Positions 1-9,370 of a DNA stretch of 64,000 nt are shown piece after piece (position 1 is the stretch's first letter; every line of letters begins with the position of its first letter). Made by a program: the position numbers and the translations under genes. The notes beneath the pieces are model-generated. The model was not told the DNA's origin. It ran no database searches and saw nothing but the letters and a program-made list of their open reading frames with translations. This DNA is from Bugula neritina. Taxonomy: Eukaryota; Bryozoa; Gymnolaemata; Cheilostomatida; Bugulidae. Where the stretch lies: the NCBI GenBank assembly GCA_964035545.1, contig OZ037765.1, positions 4,149,698 to 4,213,697 of the forward strand, written 5' to 3'.

Positions 1-263
1 ACTCGCGCAAATTTATGGTCGCTATTCCTTTATATTAGTAATATACCATATATTTCATATCTGTAATATACTATATATTTCATACTTGTAATATACTATA
101 TATTTCATATTTGTAATATACTATATATTTCGTACTTGTAATTTATACTATATATCACATACTTGTAATATACTATGTATTTTATACTTGTAATATACTA
201 TATATTTTATACTTGTAATATACTATAATATATTTCATACTTGTAGTATTGTAATATGTTTAG
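1..263 (+). repeat. Gene 1 intron 14 (3' part) with a 25-bp AT-rich minisatellite
   Basis: This is the tail of the intron before the first visible exon of gene 1. From about 35 to 245 it consists of roughly eight imperfect copies of a 25-bp unit of the type acttgtaatatactatatat followed by ttcat. It ends in a TTTAG acceptor at 263. The same repeat sits at the same place in gene 2 (about 35291-35400) and gene 3 (about 53445-53605), so it was seeded before the gene duplications and then changed copy number. No coding potential is seen. Confidence 0.8.
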
Positions 264-2343
264 CTGATGAAACTCGAGTAAAGCTGAAGGTGGATGAGTA
301 TGACTCAGACTATGTCAATGCCAACTACATTCAAGTAAGTCATTACTAGAATTTTTTTTCTTTTCATTGCAGTAAAAAAAAGTTATCTGTCTATATCAGA
401 TCAAATGGGGTGTCTGTAATTGATTAGGATTAAGTAAAGGGCAATAATATTCTTATGTATTTGTGTGTGTGTACATTCATTTTTGTGTGGTGCGCGTGCG
501 TGCGTTTGTGTGCGTGCGTTTGTTCGTGTGTGTGTGTGTGTGCGTGTGTGTGTGCGTGCGTGCGTGCGTGCGTGTGTGTTCAAATGTTCTGAAGTTAAGT
601 ACTTTAGCAAAAATCTGCAATCTAGAATTTGTTATCTCCACAATTTTATTTATTTAATCTTAGTAATACTGATCATACACTATTATAATATTTGTTAGAA
701 TATTGTTCTGAATTATATATTTTAGGATTATCATGGACGTCAAAAGTTCATTGCCTGTCAAGGTACTCTTAATACTACTACTACATATATATTTTAAATC
801 TTGTATATAATATTGTATATGGTGTATAGTAATGTGTATATAATACTGTATGTGGTGTATAGTAATGTGTATATAATGTTGTATATGGTGTATAGTAATG
901 TGTTTATAATACTGTATATGGCGTATAGTAATGCGTATATAATGCTGTATATGGTGTATAGTAATGTGTATATAATACTGTATATGGTGTATAGTAATGT
1001 GTATATAATACTGTATATGGCGTATAGTAATGCGTATATAATGCTGTATATGGTGTATAGTAATGTGTATATAATACTGTATATGGTGTATAGTAATGTG
1101 TATATAATACTGTATATGGTGTATGGTAATGTGTTTATAACATAACTAATGACTAGAATACTTATTGCTGTGATTTTGTTTACTGAGCTCCATTCTGTTG
1201 AGATTATCATATGATTGATATTTTGTTACAGCTACTCACCTGTTACTTAAAAGTGTCCAATGGTAAAGCTGCATTCATGTTTCCTTGTTGTTATCAGTGC
1301 TGCTATTGGTTACTATCTATTTGATTGCTAGTTGGTCTGCTCTCCTCTGTGCAGTTACTATCCTCTGTTATTGTTTTAGTAATCCAACAATTATTATTAA
1401 GAGATTTCAACTGAGACATCAATGTGACTATGATCTCTATTATCCCTGTGTTTAATTTGTATAGTAAATCTAGTATGATGTGTTTGTGTCCACTTGTTTG
1501 GATTACATTCAAGTAGCATCCATACCTTGCGGATTGCTTCTAGTCACAGATGTAATGTAATGCCATTAATGTCTATCTTGTGTTATCAATTGACTTGGTT
1601 TAATTTGGTTCAGTGTTCGTGAAATATAATTTTATCTTTCTTCAGTAAGGAATGTTATTTCTAGAATGAAAATGCTGCTATGATTTATTAGTAATTGCTA
1701 TATAACATTTTAAATATCTGATTATCATCAAGAGTATTTATAATATTTTATTGCATCTTGTTCAATCATAACCAGCCGTAAGTCTCTTCCTTGTGTAGGG
1801 TGAGGGCTACTAACAGCTTTTTTGTTGATCATAAAATGCTTAGAAATTGCAGGCACAATGCCTGGCAAAGGGTAACTTTAAAATTTTTTCGCTTTGATAA
1901 ACCTGGAATAATTTTAGGTGAAATAATTTAGAGTGATTTCTATATTCGATAAACCTAAAAGTTCTCTATTCAAGTGATTTTACTTAAAATGATTTAAGAT
2001 ATTCCTAATATATTGCAGGACCAAATGATGCGACTCTGGAAGACATGTGGAGACTAATCCATGACTCCGGTACTTCCACTATAGTGATGCTGACTAACCC
2101 AGTGGAGGCTACAAAGGTTGGACTTCCTGTACAGTCTGCTTTGTGTTGTGTGAAATTATCAACTGTTGGTTGTTGGTAAATGTATGTTTTGTGTTCGTAG
2201 AAAAAGTGTTCAGTTTACTGGCCTGACAGCAGCAAAGTTAGTGTGACCTTTGGAAAGTTCAAGGTCACTCTGATAGAGGAGCAGATGTTTGCAGAGTATG
2301 TTGTCAGAAAACTTAAGTATACTTTCAATAAGGTGAGTCAGAT

Positions 2344-2419
<76 letters not shown>

Positions 2420-2598
2420 GCTACTGCTACTGCTACTGCTACTGCTACTGCTACTGCTAGTACTACTACTACTACTGCTAGTACTACTACTACTACTGTT
2501 ACTACTACTACTGCTACTACTGCTACTGCTACTGCTACTACTACTACTACTACTACTACTACTAGTACTACTACTACTACTGCTGCTACTACTACTAG

Positions 2599-2644
<46 letters not shown>

Positions 2645-2747
2645 GCTGCTGCTACTACTGCTACTGCTAGTACTACTACTACTACTGCTAGTACTACTAC
2701 TAATACTGTTACTACTACTACTGCTACTACTGCTACTGCTACTACTG

Positions 2748-2783
<36 letters not shown>

Positions 2784-5700
2784 ATACTACTACTACTACT
2801 GCTACTGCTAGTACTACTACTACTACTGCTAGTACTACTACTACTACTGTTACTACTACTACTGCTACTACTGCTACTGCTACTGCTGCTGCTGCTACTA
2901 CTACTTCGTTTGATCAAAATGATATATATTCCCATCTAATAACACTGCTGCTGCTGCTGCTACTGCTGCTACTACTGCTACTTCTATTTCCACTAGTATA
3001 TATTCCCATCTACTGCTGCTACTTCTGCTACTGCTACTACTAGTAATGGTGTATCTTCCCAACTAATAAAACTCATACTGAGAGATATTTTGGTGATTTA
3101 GGTTTCTCGACAAGTAAAACAGTTCCATTTCACTCAGTGGCCTGATCATGGAGTTCCAACCACCTCAGGACTTCTCAGTTTCCGACACAGAGTCAAGCAA
3201 GACATGTCTACTAGCTATAAGCCTGCTATTATCCACTGCAGGTAGGTTGTATCTGTTAGCTATAAGCCTGCTATTATCCACTGCAGGTAGGTTGTATCTG
3301 CTAGCTATAAGTCTGCTATAATCCACTGCAGGTAGGTTGTATCTACTAGCTATAAGTCTGCTATTATTCACTGCAGTATAACATCTGTTCATACCTTTTA
3401 TACACAAGAGTGGGATACTTGTAGTGCTGGTGTGGGAAGAACTGGTACATTCATAGGACTAGATATTCTTATAGAAGAAGGTAAGACAACTACTGCTGGT
3501 GGACAGAATGGAACTGTTGATGTGATGAAATGTGTGTATAATATGAGACTTAACAGGACACAGATGGTTCAGACCCAAGTATGTATTATCACTCTTAAGT
3601 TGCGTTTATACCTCTGCTGAAAAAAGTACCGAGTTTAAGTTAATAATGCTCGTCCGGGTACCCCTTTATAGTCAAACTGAAACTCGTTGAAATCATATTG
3701 ATGCGGTTGCTCACTTTCTGAAATTGAAATTTGACTCGCATAATAGCTATTTGATGCCTTTTGTAAACGTCGTGAATTAGTGAAGCGGACAGCATAAAAG
3801 CGATAATTGAGATGGTGTAGGCTATATAATTATAACCGTATAAGTACGTTGTCTAATCGCCAAAGTAATTACTAAATAACGATGTTTACAAGGAGTTATT
3901 ACTCTTATTTTAAAATTGGCCGATTAAGTTATCACAATACAAAAATTTTTACTAGTGGCTTTTACAATGCAATGCAACTCGGTGAAATTTCAACTCGGCC
4001 AAATTGAAATTCTGACCGAAAATCGTGAAGGTATAAACGCAACTTTATTATATGTCTTACTCTGTTATCATTATATTCAATATATGTATAGTGTGATTCT
4101 AATGATATAATGTATATGTTACCAGGTTATGTGTTACCCTTAGGCTATGTTCTCATCAATGTAATCTGTATTCTACCAACTGATCAATGTATAATATGCA
4201 GTATATCAGTATTTCACTCTATTCTATGGTTCATATTCTAGGAGCAATACTCTTTCCTCTATGAAATAGTCGCCGAGGCTTTAGACTGTGGAGATACTTC
4301 CATCGTCTGCTCCCAATTCTCTGAAACATTACAGAAACTGCATCAAGTTTGTGTATTTTATTTCTATTTCAAACGTATCACATTTTCATCAAAAAATACT
4401 TCTTATTTCTACGATGTTTTGTTCTTTATATATACTCATATTTAGCACCGTTCACTCTGTTGGTAATGAATGGATATTATTGGTTGTTAGAGACCTGCTA
4501 GAGGTCAGAGGTCAGTGTTAGAGCAACAGTTCAGGATGGTCAACGCAGCAACAGCTTCTTCCAAGCCTCGTCAGTTAATAAGTCCAAACGCAGTTTCCAA
4601 AGAAAATGTTGAGAAAAATAGAGATGAGACAGTTTTACCCAGTAGGTTCTGGTGTTTTCTCATCATCTGTAGTTTTAAAAGTTGTATAAATATAAACCTT
4701 CATGATCTGTAAAAATATTTTATGTAATTTTCAATAATATGTAAAATAATAATCTTATTTCGCATCGTGCTTCAGTAGACAGTTCATTGGGTTTTCTTCA
4801 TACAAGTTGTTTTTCCATTTGCATGTCTCTATGGTTCAATCAACTAATGCCAAACGCATATTTTGACCAAGTAGTGTCTATGTAGTCATCACATTGTGTC
4901 TTACAGCTGAAAGAAACTGCGTCTTTCTGCCATACATTAGTGACTCACGTAATGGCTACATCAACGCAGTCTACTGTGATGTAAGTTGATTCACTCCTCT
5001 TAATCTGAATGACATACATCTGCATTCTTTTGCTATCATAATATACTTTCAAGTTTCAATTAATTTTATTCATAAGTCAAAATTATTTACCATCTAGTTT
5101 TTTTGTAAGCTATTTTTATTTTGACCTGGTCAAGCAGTGTGTGTAGCTTCAGCCATGTTGATAAGATTTTATGTTATTTAAATGGCGTGTTTCTTTTTGC
5201 TTCCATTTTCTTTTTACGAAACTGCATTTTATTGAAATTTTGTTTACTTTAACTAAATTTCCCAAAAAAACTACTAAATCAAACTTTCCAAAAGTTGGAT
5301 TGAGTTAATTTCTAACTTTTAGACATTTTAATCACACATTTAATCTGCCACATTAAGACTATAACCTTCATATTGCCTACATATACACAGTGAATATCTT
5401 CACATTACCTACATATACGAAGTGAATAATATATATATTGTATGTGACTCTGTACACAGGGCTACCAGAACAGAAGGGGGTTTATTGTGACTCAGACTCC
5501 TTTGACAGATACAGCTGAAGACTTCTGGCATATGACAGTAGACAACAAGTGCCCTGTTATAGTGTACCTGAATGACTGTCTGGTATGTAGATATACCATG
5601 TGTGTAGTCCTCTGCACTATATGTATGTTTGATGTGCTATAAATGTAGTTTATATATTTCTCATTCTGAGATCTGTTTTATTAAAAAATTTCAGAGTTAT

Positions 5701-7081
5701 TGGACTAAATTGTTATTTAGTTCATTATATATTACTTTACAATTGTTTATAAGGATGCCTTAGTGCTTGATAATGTACAGATATACACTTGACAGTGAGA
5801 GACAACTCCTATGTGGTTTCACTTTAGAATGAGAAAGTCTATTGGCCGACCAATGGAGGTGAGAAGTTTCAGTTTGGTAAAGTGAGCATAGAGAATACAT
5901 ATTCTCAGGAAATACTGAATATGGAGACAGGAGGTGGTGTGGAGACTAAGTTGACCTGTACTCATGGGAATGTAAGAGATGGGACATTTTATTTATTACA
6001 ATTAGTTATCTTTTATATTACTCATGGTGTCTGTACCTAAAAACCTCATATTATGATCTAATAGCCAAAGCATACATACTACATGTAGTGGATAGCAGGC
6101 TAAAAGACCTTGACCTGTATGACACGACCTTGTTTCACTTGTTGCTATATATAAATGTAACACCATTTAGTTATATACTATTCTGCTGCTTCATTTCTAA
6201 ATACCTACCTATTTGGTTTATTGTTCTGAATTGTAAATAACTGATATAAGTGCAAGTATGTATTTCATCTTATTATGTAATACACATCTTATTATATAGC
6301 ACACAATTGTCATATCTGACCAGCGTTTTATTGATCTGTGGACTTTCTGTAGACCAGCCATGAAGTTACTCTGTTCGAAGTGAAGATTGCTGATGGTAAA
6401 TTACTCTCAACCAATCAGCTTACAGCTCTCTGTAATAAACTAGAGAAGTATACAACTGCAGGTCATCCCCCCATTACAGTACAGTGTCTGTAAGTTACCT
6501 TCCCCTCTCCCTCCTATCAGCAGCATATCTGTGATATTTGTAAACTCTAATATGACTCTAATGTATGCATAATTTTAAACTGTGATCTTATGAAAGCAGC
6601 TTTGTAAAATTATTATATTTAGTTTGGAATTATCATCACTTGTCTGTCAAAGGATATGAATACAGAGTAATTATACTCACTGTGTTGTAGTAATGGTAGT
6701 AGACTGAGTGGTATTCTAGTGATAGCCATGAATCTCTACCTCAGAGCTCGTATGGATCAGGAAGTTGATGTCGTTTTGGAGGTGAAACTGGCTCGTAGAA
6801 GTAGACCTCAGTTTATAGCTGACTCTGTAAGTTCTCTACTTATCACACAGTCTCTCTGAACATTTTCTCTCTTTATTTTACTTCATAAAGACTCAGTCTG
6901 TGAATCTTTCAGATGTTTATTGAAAAACTACAGTATCTGCTAAATATATAATCTCTTCATCCTGAAATACGAAATTGCGTTTGCTCATTATAATTCAATG
7001 TTGTAGGAGTCGTTTGACCTTCTCTATGAATTTGTGTCCTCTTATCTCTCTGACTTTAATGATTACTCCAACTTCCGCTAG
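264..7081 (+). CDS. RPTP gene 1, 3' part: tandem phosphatase domains D1 and D2 (exons 15-28)
   Basis: This is the intracellular phosphatase half of a receptor-type protein tyrosine phosphatase; the 5' exons lie left of the window. The exons, numbered by homology with gene 3, are 264-334, 726-762, 2019-2116, 2201-2332, 3102-3241, 3425-3578, 4242-4346, 4491-4641, 4907-4980, 5460-5582, 5828-5971, 6353-6489, 6691-6826 and 7007-7081 (TAG). Every intron is GT-AG and all phases join. D1 shows the family motifs: substrate-loop DYVNANYIQ, QGPNDATLEDMW, KCSVYWP, the WPD loop (WPDHG), the P-loop HCSAGVGRTG split by intron 19, and MVQTQEQYSF in the Q-loop. D1 is therefore expected to hydrolyse phosphotyrosine on the cytoplasmic face of the membrane. 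D2 has QCLNGSR where HCxxGxxR is expected and is probably inactive. There are no stops or frameshifts in the visible exons. Calling it a full gene depends on the unseen 5' end. Confidence 0.88.
460..582 (+). repeat. (TG)n/(TGCG)n microsatellite in gene 1 intron 15
   Basis: This is an imperfect TG tract with CG interruptions. Gene 2 has only a short TG-rich remnant at the matching place (about 35645-35705) and gene 3 has none. The Thr-His-Ala-Arg reading frames on the opposite strand are a product of the repeat. Confidence 0.85.
800..1145 (+). repeat. 33-bp minisatellite in gene 1 intron 16
   Basis: About ten head-to-tail copies of a 33-bp unit built on tgtatatggtgtatagtaat are seen. Because 33 is divisible by three and the unit lacks stops in some frames, it produces long open frames on both strands with an 11-residue period. 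These are repeat artefacts inside an intron. Genes 2 and 3 lack the array at the matching position, so it arose in gene 1 or was lost elsewhere. Confidence 0.88.
2342..2905 (+). repeat. Long (ACT)n microsatellite in gene 1 intron 18
   Basis: The tract is about 560 bp of ACT triplets beginning nine bases after the exon 18 donor, with GCT, AGT, GTT and AAT interruptions. The interruptions form a higher-order unit (poly-Thr, then patterns read as TATAST..TAST..TVTTTTATTATAT) that recurs about three times. A second CTG/CTA-rich patch follows at about 2943-3045. The poly-Thr and poly-Ser frames are not genes. The same locus is expanded in genes 2 and 3 with different interruptions. Confidence 0.92.
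3242..3376 (+). repeat. 45-bp repeat re-copying the exon 19 end and its splice donor (gene 1, 3 units)
   Basis: Immediately after the exon 19 donor lie three tandem 45-bp units (3242-3286, 3287-3331, 3332-3376). Each unit is the 10-nt intron start gtaggttgta followed by a copy of the last 35 nt of exon 19, ending ccactgcag. The exon end encoding the residues before the catalytic Cys is therefore repeated, and the CAG|GTAGGT border recurs at each junction. Only the first donor (after 3241) gives the P-loop, because any later donor puts an in-frame TAG after HCR. The array fills 135 of 183 nt of the intron. Genes 2 and 3 carry the same structure. Confidence 0.95.
3598..4044. mobile_element. Harbinger-like MITE in gene 1 intron 20
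   Basis: This 447-bp element has 16-bp perfect terminal inverted repeats (AGTTGCGTTTATACCT at the left, its complement at the right). It is flanked by the 3-bp duplication TTA (3595-3597 and 4045-4047). Gene 2 gives the empty site: its intron runs cactcttattatatg with one TTA. A TWA duplication is the hallmark of PIF/Harbinger elements. No transposase is encoded. A relative lies in gene 3 at 56408-56853. Confidence 0.82.
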
Positions 7082-7667
7082 AACTTGTCTCTCAGCTGCA
7101 GCTGTAGGAAGATCTTGTCTGATGGATTTACACTGCACTATGTCTTCTATACACATATGCGCCTTTTTTCCGTATTTTGCAAAGTTAATTATTCAATATT
7201 AATGCTTTATTTGGTAATATTTTTGATATTATAAATTTATGTATTTTTTTCATTTCCATTATATTTTTTAGCATATCACGTATGCAAAGAAACTCTTTCA
7301 TGCTATTTCTATTTCATAGTTTATTGTAAATTTTGATTTTTGTATTTATCTATTGATGGTTCTAAGTGATTCGATCAAATAAATTAAAATGTGATAATGA
7401 AACCATCTAAAACTTGAAATGAAAAATGCAGTTAGCAGTGCCTATAATGCTATCTGTCAGCTAAAATTAAGTTGGTGCTACTTTAAATTTATTTCATACA
7501 TCCCTTATCACAATCGGACACAGCATACACTTTAACTTATCAGTTCAAGCTCATAACATATTATCTGCCTTTTCTGACAGCAATTTGTTTAGATCATCTA
7601 ATTCTTGCATCTTAAAACTTCACAAGCTTTCCTAAGTTATCTCAATGTTAAGCAGTCATACAGATAT
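7082..7667 (+). other. Gene 1 3' flank
   Basis: This is non-coding sequence between the gene 1 stop and element B. The first 130 bp are homologous to the 3' flanks of genes 2 and 3 (for example agaacttgtctctcagctgc), so this is probably 3' UTR. A canonical AATAAA lies at 7378-7383, a candidate polyadenylation signal, although no cleavage site can be seen. The remainder is AT-rich with no feature recognised. Confidence 0.5.
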
Positions 7668-7972
7668 TGTTATGTTTTTCAGATTTAGGGTCGATGTGCC
7701 ACCAAGAGAGTCTATTTATCACTAGAGAAAGTTCACCGAGTTAAGTCGAGTAGATATCGTTATATTTGAACACAAGAATACATAATAAAATCTAATATAC
7801 AACAGTAATAATACGCACGTCTATTTAATTTACGGCACTATCCTCAACTGAGCTAGTAGCGCGAAGCTGCTACTATTACTCATAAACAGCCTAGCTAATT
7901 GGCTAATACATTGTTCCGGGTCAATACGCAACCTTGCGTATTGTGTTGCTGGTAGCTCCACGAGCCACCACA
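7668..7972 (-). repeat. Element B 3' LTR
   Basis: This 305-bp repeat reads TGTGGTGGCTCGTGG at its 5' end on the minus strand. It is preceded by a G-rich polypurine stretch (complement of about 7973-7985), the usual plus-strand primer. It matches the 5' LTR except about two bases. An internal palindrome, acgcaaccttgcgt, lies near the 5' end. Confidence 0.94.
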
Positions 7973-7985
7973 CTGCCCCCTCCAG

Positions 7986-8240
7986 CAGAAAGCCCTCTTT
8001 CTGATAAAAATATAATTCACAAAAAAAAACGTATACTTCGTTGTTGAGAGAGAGAACAGTATAAAAGTATGTACAAAAAAAAACAACCGATAAAATATAC
8101 AGGTATACATATAAAACGTGCACAATGTGTAATATGTAAGAGAAGGTCCTATTTACATGTAGAGTACGTGCCACCATAACGGTAGGGAATGCCACAGAGA
8201 GGTAGGGGAAGAGTAGTATGGAGTTGGAGATAGACTCATG
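7986..8240 (-). other. Element B untranslated region between ORF3 and the polypurine tract
   Basis: This is 255 bp with no coding signal, located between the ORF3 stop and the 3' LTR primer. A similar non-coding stretch lies at the same place in element A (about 29651-29929). Confidence 0.6.
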
Positions 8241-9314
8241 TTAACTGCGGGCCGCACGCCTCATGCGTTTAATAGACTCCTGTAGATATTTGAGTTCACT
8301 GGATGCAGCCTGCACCCGTGGGGCCAGTCTATACACTTCTTGCTCTAGGTCGTGTGCCCTAGCTTCTACTTCACGTAGGTTGCGGGCCAGGGGGGACGAA
8401 CGAGAGGAAGTCTGCTGTCTGTGTCTTTTCCGTTCTGCGGATGGAAGGGGAGGAGGAAGTGTATACGCCTTCGTGTCTACCCTCTGTAGCACGACACGGG
8501 GGAAGGTATGCGGGTGGCGTAGAGGACTGTGAGGTGGAGAGTTAGTTGACTGTATAGGTTTATCTGCGGATCCAGAGATGATTGGTCGCGGGGAGGGAAA
8601 GCCTTGCTCCAGGCGAGATAGCCGAGCTGGGTCAGTGATGAGGGGTTTGATGGCGTTGAGAAATGCAGGATATGATGATTCGTCTACTTCATAGACGTGT
8701 CCTTGATAACACTGCATAGTGCGTTGGTGACGCAGTAGGTAATCACGATTGTAACTATATTCTCCACAAGGGCAGAACGTGGTGATGTAATGCTGCGGCA
8801 AGTGTACTTTCAGCCTGCGGTGGGTTGTAAATCGCTGCTGGCAGAGATTGCATTCGCGGTTACCATCACCTCCTTGATGAGTCTTAATCTCTCTCTCTGT
8901 GGCAGGGGTAATCCAGTTGGAGGTTGCTTCCAACTGGGGTGGCAGTTGCCTGGTTGTAGAAGTTGTTGGGGCCGGCTCTGGGTCCCACGCCATCTCTAGA
9001 GAAGGCATGCCCGGAGAGACGGGCGCGAGTGTGTCTACAAAAGTAGAATTATTGTTAGATCGCGGTGGATCTTTACAACATAATTCTAGTGACTGTCGAC
9101 TGTTACTAGCCTGAGAGTCACAGCTTTTGGAATGCACTCGAGGAACCGATGAATCATGTGTGGACTGACCAAGAACAGTGTCTAGCTCCAGGTCTAACAG
9201 ACCGTCGGCCATTACAGTGTCCTCGTCGTCATTCACATGAAACGTGGTTCCCAGTAATTCTGATTCAATCTGCTGAATTAGTTCAGAATTTACTGGCATC
9301 GAGCTCGTTTCCAT
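8241..9314 (-). CDS. Element B ORF3: putative zinc-finger protein downstream of pol
   Basis: This 357-residue ORF lies in the place where some gypsy elements carry env, but it has no signal peptide or transmembrane segment. The N-terminal 135 residues are acidic and Ser/Thr-rich. A C2H2-like finger follows (CNLC, 12 residues, H, 3, H), then directly a second Cys/His cluster (FCPCG ... RH ... C, spacing CxC-12-H-5-C). A Pro-rich linker leads to a basic, heptad-like C-terminus of about 45 residues that could be a coiled coil. Element A has a recognisable homologue. A nucleic-acid-binding role is an inference from the fingers; the true function is unknown. The start is the first ATG, 17 nt after the pol stop and in the -1 frame relative to pol. 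An alternative spliced start is described separately. Confidence 0.75.
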   Translation of the reverse strand: METSSMPVNSELIQQIESELLGTTFHVNDDEDTVMADGLLDLELDTVLGQSTHDSSVPRVHSKSCDSQASNSRQSLELCCKDPPRSNNNSTFVDTLAPVSPGMPSLEMAWDPEPAPTTSTTRQLPPQLEATSNWITPATEREIKTHQGGDGNRECNLCQQRFTTHRRLKVHLPQHYITTFCPCGEYSYNRDYLLRHQRTMQCYQGHVYEVDESSYPAFLNAIKPLITDPARLSRLEQGFPSPRPIISGSADKPIQSTNSPPHSPLRHPHTFPRVVLQRVDTKAYTLPPPLPSAERKRHRQQTSSRSSPLARNLREVEARAHDLEQEVYRLAPRVQAASSELKYLQESIKRMRRAARS

Positions 9315-9370
9315 GAATAGGAATACAAGACTTATACTGGCTTACCTGGGAACTCGGTATTAATGTCCAT
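9293..9370 (-). promoter_or_regulatory. Candidate intron linking the pol end to element B ORF3
   Basis: A pol-frame ATG at 9370-9368 is followed after exactly 25 nt by a strong donor, CCAG|GTAAGC (GT at 9345-9344). An AG at 9294-9293 would restore the ORF3 frame. The 53-nt intron is short for an animal, so use is uncertain. Element A has an ATG, 25 nt and a donor at the equivalent place, which supports the donor more than this acceptor. Confidence 0.35.

Noticed and set aside
401-698. Thr-His-Ala-Arg and Cys-Val frames near 400-700
   Set aside because: These are TG-repeat artefacts within gene 1 intron 15.
794-1210. 138- and 114-residue frames with an 11-residue period on both strands
   Set aside because: The 33-bp minisatellite explains both. 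There is no homology to a protein and the region is an intron of gene 1.
2210-2935. Poly-Ser, poly-Thr and poly-Val open frames over the ACT tracts (also 37053-38204 and 55580-55942)
   Set aside because: They arise because a triplet repeat has no stop in several frames on both strands. They lie in introns and the only non-repeat parts are exon 18 read through or antisense.
3165-3407. Direct 45-bp repeats considered as a CRISPR-like array or a repeat protein (SRLIASRYNLPAVDN frames)
   Set aside because: There are no unique spacers, the units abut, and they are copies of an exon end plus donor. The genome is eukaryotic.
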